Both the position numbers and the translations under genes were made by a program. Positions 3,233 through 5,309 of a DNA stretch of 5,309 bases are shown one piece after another. The notes under the pieces are model-generated. The model was not told the origin of the DNA. It made no database searches and worked only from the letters and a program-made list of their open reading frames with translations. The DNA is from JAIBBG01 sp046304755. Its GTDB lineage: Bacteria > Bacteroidota > Bacteroidia > Flavobacteriales_D > Sanyastnellaceae. The stretch covers positions 1-5,309 of the forward strand of contig JBKCDO010000292.1 of the NCBI GenBank assembly GCA_046304755.1, read 5' to 3'. Within the stretch, counting starts at the first letter, position 1; every line of letters starts with the position of its first letter.

Positions 3233-5309
3233 CTATCGGAAGAGATTCACCGCGCCCTCGTACTCCAGCATTTCAGCAGTCAAATCCGGTTTGATGCGCA
3301 GAATCCAGAAATAAACGCCATCAGCAGCGAAGTGATTACTGCCATTTACATTTCCTGTCCATGGCTGATTGGGATTGGTTGACTCAAAAACCAAATCACC
3401 CCAGCGATTGAAAATCGCAAGACTATAGCTTGCTATATCAAAACCATCCCCTTGGGGTATAAAGACATCATTGACGTTATCCCCGTTGGGACTGAATGCA
3501 TTCGGAACATAAATTGAAAATGGTGGACGCACGAGTACCGTGAAAAGTTGAACATCTGTGCACCCGTTCACCGTATCGGTACCGAATACCTGAACTTGGT
3601 AGGATCCCGATAATTCGAACACATGGCTCGGCTCGAATTCAGTAGAAACCACGCCGTCGCCAAAGTTCCAGACGAAGTCCTGCAGCTGAATCGAATTGTT
3701 TTCAAAATCGACACTGAGCGGTGGCCTTCCAACCACAGGATATGCGTCAATAATCAATGCTGCAGGCGACAATTGCTCCACTTCGACGGAAGTTAAGGAT
3801 GAACATCCGTTGGCATCACTCAACTCCAAAGTATATGATCCCGTTGCCACATCCGCGATGAAAAGTCCACTTTGCGGTTGACCGTTAATGACAACTTCAA
3901 ATGGATTGGAACCATTGGCGCCGGGCACCACAAGAATACTTCCCGGGGTTTCACATACCATGGGCTCAACTACCGCTTTAAAAGCCGGCTCGTAGCTTTC
4001 AAGAGTCAACGTAATAAGAGAATCACCTGTGCATTGATTCGCGTCAATTACTTCAACTAAAAAGGTACCCGCTGATAAGTCATCGAAAAGGGAATTTGGC
4101 TGCGAGGTGCCGCCAATGGAATAACTATAAGGGAATTCTCCCGCGGTTGCAATCACTTCCAAACTACCTGGCGTGGTGCACAGCGGATTGACCCGTTGCA
4201 ATGTAAACGGCAGTTCATAGACCGAAACGGCTATGTCTTCCTGTATGGTACATCCGGAATCGAACGTGATTTCGACGGTGTAAATGGCTGAAGCATTGGG
4301 TGATACCGTTGGATTTGCAATTGAGGTTGAACTCAAATCCGGAGCCGCAGACCAGAGGTAGGTGTCACCGCCCGTAATGCGCAGCTCAGCCGCTGTTCCT
4401 TTGCAAATGGCCGTATCAGGTGAAATGGTATATTCTGTAGGATAATAGGATAAGAGGGTTGTAATGATACTGTCGCATCCCAACGAACTTTGCACTACCG
4501 ACTGATAGTTCCCCGGAAGATTCACCACAACACCATCGGGTAACGTGTGAAGATCTCCTGCGCAAAACGAGGTATCCTGCTGAACCTGAAAAACCGGATG
4601 AACGATGACAGCCAGCGTATCATAATCACTATCACAAGCAGCAGCACTCACCATTACAATATAATCACCACTCATAGCAGGATTTGCCGAACTAAGCGTT
4701 GGTGACTGAAGAGAAGATGAAAAACCACCGGGACCCGTCCATGAATAACTTCCCCCGTTAATCGAGGAGCAAGAGAGTGCCAGTGTTTCTCCTTGACACA
4801 CTTCATCATCGGCAACTTGAGCCTCAACTTCCAGGTTTGAGAAATTACTGAAGTATCCAAAACGACATCCACTTGAAAAAGATCCATGAATAAAACCCAT
4901 ATGAAAATATCCGGTCGTATTGGTTATGAGCGATGCAGTGCCAAGAGGCGTTTGCGATAAGTCAAACGAAACCTGCGCAAACAACCAATTTCCCGATGTA
5001 CCGGGCACAGGACTGAACATGCCTGCTGTGATGACTCCATTATTACCATTGAAAAGAAAATCACCTTCACTTCCACTTTGAACCAAAAGATTAGCACTCA
5101 ATGATTCGGTCGTTGACCGGGTAAAACTGATTTCACTCGAACCCGTGCACACAATGGGAGGAATCACGTCAAGGCCTACTTCGCAGCCGTAGCCGCTTGC
5201 CTGAAGCACCGAAACGGGCGCAGAAGCTTCAATGTATGCTGATGGACCGCCGATGTAAGTGGCGAAACTCTCACCTGCATTTAGCGTTACCAAAAAAGCT
5301 CCATTATAG
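3233..5309 (-). CDS. Large secreted modular protein with T9SS type B sorting domain (C-terminal part, N-terminus outside window)
   Basis: Cell-surface or released protein exported by the Bacteroidota type IX secretion system. The frame stays open to the window edge; the codon at 5293-5291 is TTG, but the frame continues upstream (YNGAF), so it is not taken as the start. Counting from that codon (686 residues visible): residues 1-155 resemble the end of an IgGFc-binding-type domain (GYFHMGFIHG, CRFGYFSNFS). Residues 160-232 are an Ig-like module (SYSWTGPGGF), 233-285 a short module with LPDG and GCDSIITT, and 290-359 a PKD-like module (YLWSAAPDLSS). Residues 361-509 are two SprB-like modules, and 511-588 a PKD domain (FVWNFGDG). 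Residues 592-686 are the gliding-motility-associated/type B C-terminal signal (YVPNAFSPNGDNVNDVF, IFNRWGDLVFES, DGVYFWILR, final NLFR). Modules carry paired cysteines, probably disulfides. Type B signals usually need a PorP/SprF-family partner; none is visible here. The ligand is unknown, and adhesion is inference. Confidence 0.93.
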   Translation of the reverse strand, partial: YNGAFLVTLNAGESFATYIGGPSAYIEASAPVSVLQASGYGCEVGLDVIPPIVCTGSSEISFTRSTTESLSANLLVQSGSEGDFLFNGNNGVITAGMFSPVPGTSGNWLFAQVSFDLSQTPLGTASLITNTTGYFHMGFIHGSFSSGCRFGYFSNFSNLEVEAQVADDEVCQGETLALSCSSINGGSYSWTGPGGFSSSLQSPTLSSANPAMSGDYIVMVSAAACDSDYDTLAVIVHPVFQVQQDTSFCAGDLHTLPDGVVVNLPGNYQSVVQSSLGCDSIITTLLSYYPTEYTISPDTAICKGTAAELRITGGDTYLWSAAPDLSSTSIANPTVSPNASAIYTVEITFDSGCTIQEDIAVSVYELPFTLQRVNPLCTTPGSLEVIATAGEFPYSYSIGGTSQPNSLFDDLSAGTFLVEVIDANQCTGDSLITLTLESYEPAFKAVVEPMVCETPGSILVVPGANGSNPFEVVINGQPQSGLFIADVATGSYTLELSDANGCSSLTSVEVEQLSPAALIIDAYPVVGRPPLSVDFENNSIQLQDFVWNFGDGVVSTEFEPSHVFELSGSYQVQVFGTDTVNGCTDVQLFTVLVRPPFSIYVPNAFSPNGDNVNDVFIPQGDGFDIASYSLAIFNRWGDLVFESTNPNQPWTGNVNGSNHFAADGVYFWILRIKPDLTAEMLEYEGAVNLFR
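3236..3520 (-). other. T9SS type B C-terminal sorting domain
   Basis: The last 95 residues of the surface protein match the gliding motility-associated C-terminal domain (TIGR04131-type). It opens with YVPNAFSPNGDNVNDVF, continues with IFNRWGDLVFES, then PWTGNVNG and DGVYFWILR, and ends in a hydrophobic strand with terminal Arg. In this family the domain directs passage through the outer membrane by the type IX machinery. Confidence 0.93.
3767..4213 (-). repeat. Two tandem SprB-like modules (75-residue period)
   Basis: Residues 361-434 and 435-509 of the surface protein align as tandem copies. CTTPGSLEV matches CETPGSILV and DANQC matches DANGC. The cysteines fall exactly 75 residues apart (372/447 and 421/496). 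The copies have diverged in sequence, so this is an old duplication. SprB-type repeats are typical of gliding adhesins and other large Bacteroidota surface proteins. Confidence 0.75.

Noticed and set aside
5291..5293. TTG as the start codon of the surface-protein gene
   Set aside because: The frame continues upstream without a stop to the window edge, there is no signal peptide after it, and it falls inside a domain, so the gene is cut by the window.

Overview
The window looks like ordinary chromosomal DNA of a Bacteroidota bacterium, most likely in the Flavobacteriia/Cryomorphaceae-like range, though I cannot fix the genus. The signs are a type IX secretion (T9SS) type B sorting domain with SprB-like and PKD modules, a DUF5683-dapB gene pair, a TAnnTTTG-type promoter element, and AT-rich leaders without Shine-Dalgarno sequences.

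Layout. Positions 1-108 are an extremely G/C-rich, gene-free stretch with a strong G-quadruplex motif and an imperfect palindrome. It is followed by a near-ideal intrinsic terminator (109-138) and a second hairpin (155-174). Both hairpins lie in the 3' UTR of a minus-strand gene for a long-form (487 aa) glyceraldehyde-3-phosphate dehydrogenase (225-1688). That gene has a TACCTTTG promoter element (1751-1758) and a dyad hairpin at the start of its transcript (1724-1747). Diverging from it on the plus strand is a two-gene operon: a DUF5683 protein with a signal peptide (start at 1834 or 1792, end 2445) and dapB (2451-3167), the lysine/meso-diaminopimelate pathway reductase. The 65 bp between dapB and the convergent last gene hold most of two different 7-bp tandem arrays. 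The first also supplies the last codons and the stop of dapB. The last gene (3233 to the window edge, minus strand) is the C-terminal part of a large secreted, modular, cysteine-paired adhesin-like protein with a T9SS type B C-terminal signal. Its N-terminus is outside the window.

Functionally the window combines central carbon metabolism (GAPDH), cell-wall/lysine precursor synthesis (DapB), an envelope protein of unknown role (DUF5683) and a cell-surface or secreted protein. Only DUF5683 and dapB appear to be co-transcribed. I see no mobile element, CRISPR array, RNA gene or clearly novel system. The most unusual features are the paired heptamer arrays that define the dapB 3' end, the G-rich element beyond the GAPDH terminator, and the non-canonical cofactor-discriminating segment of the GAPDH.
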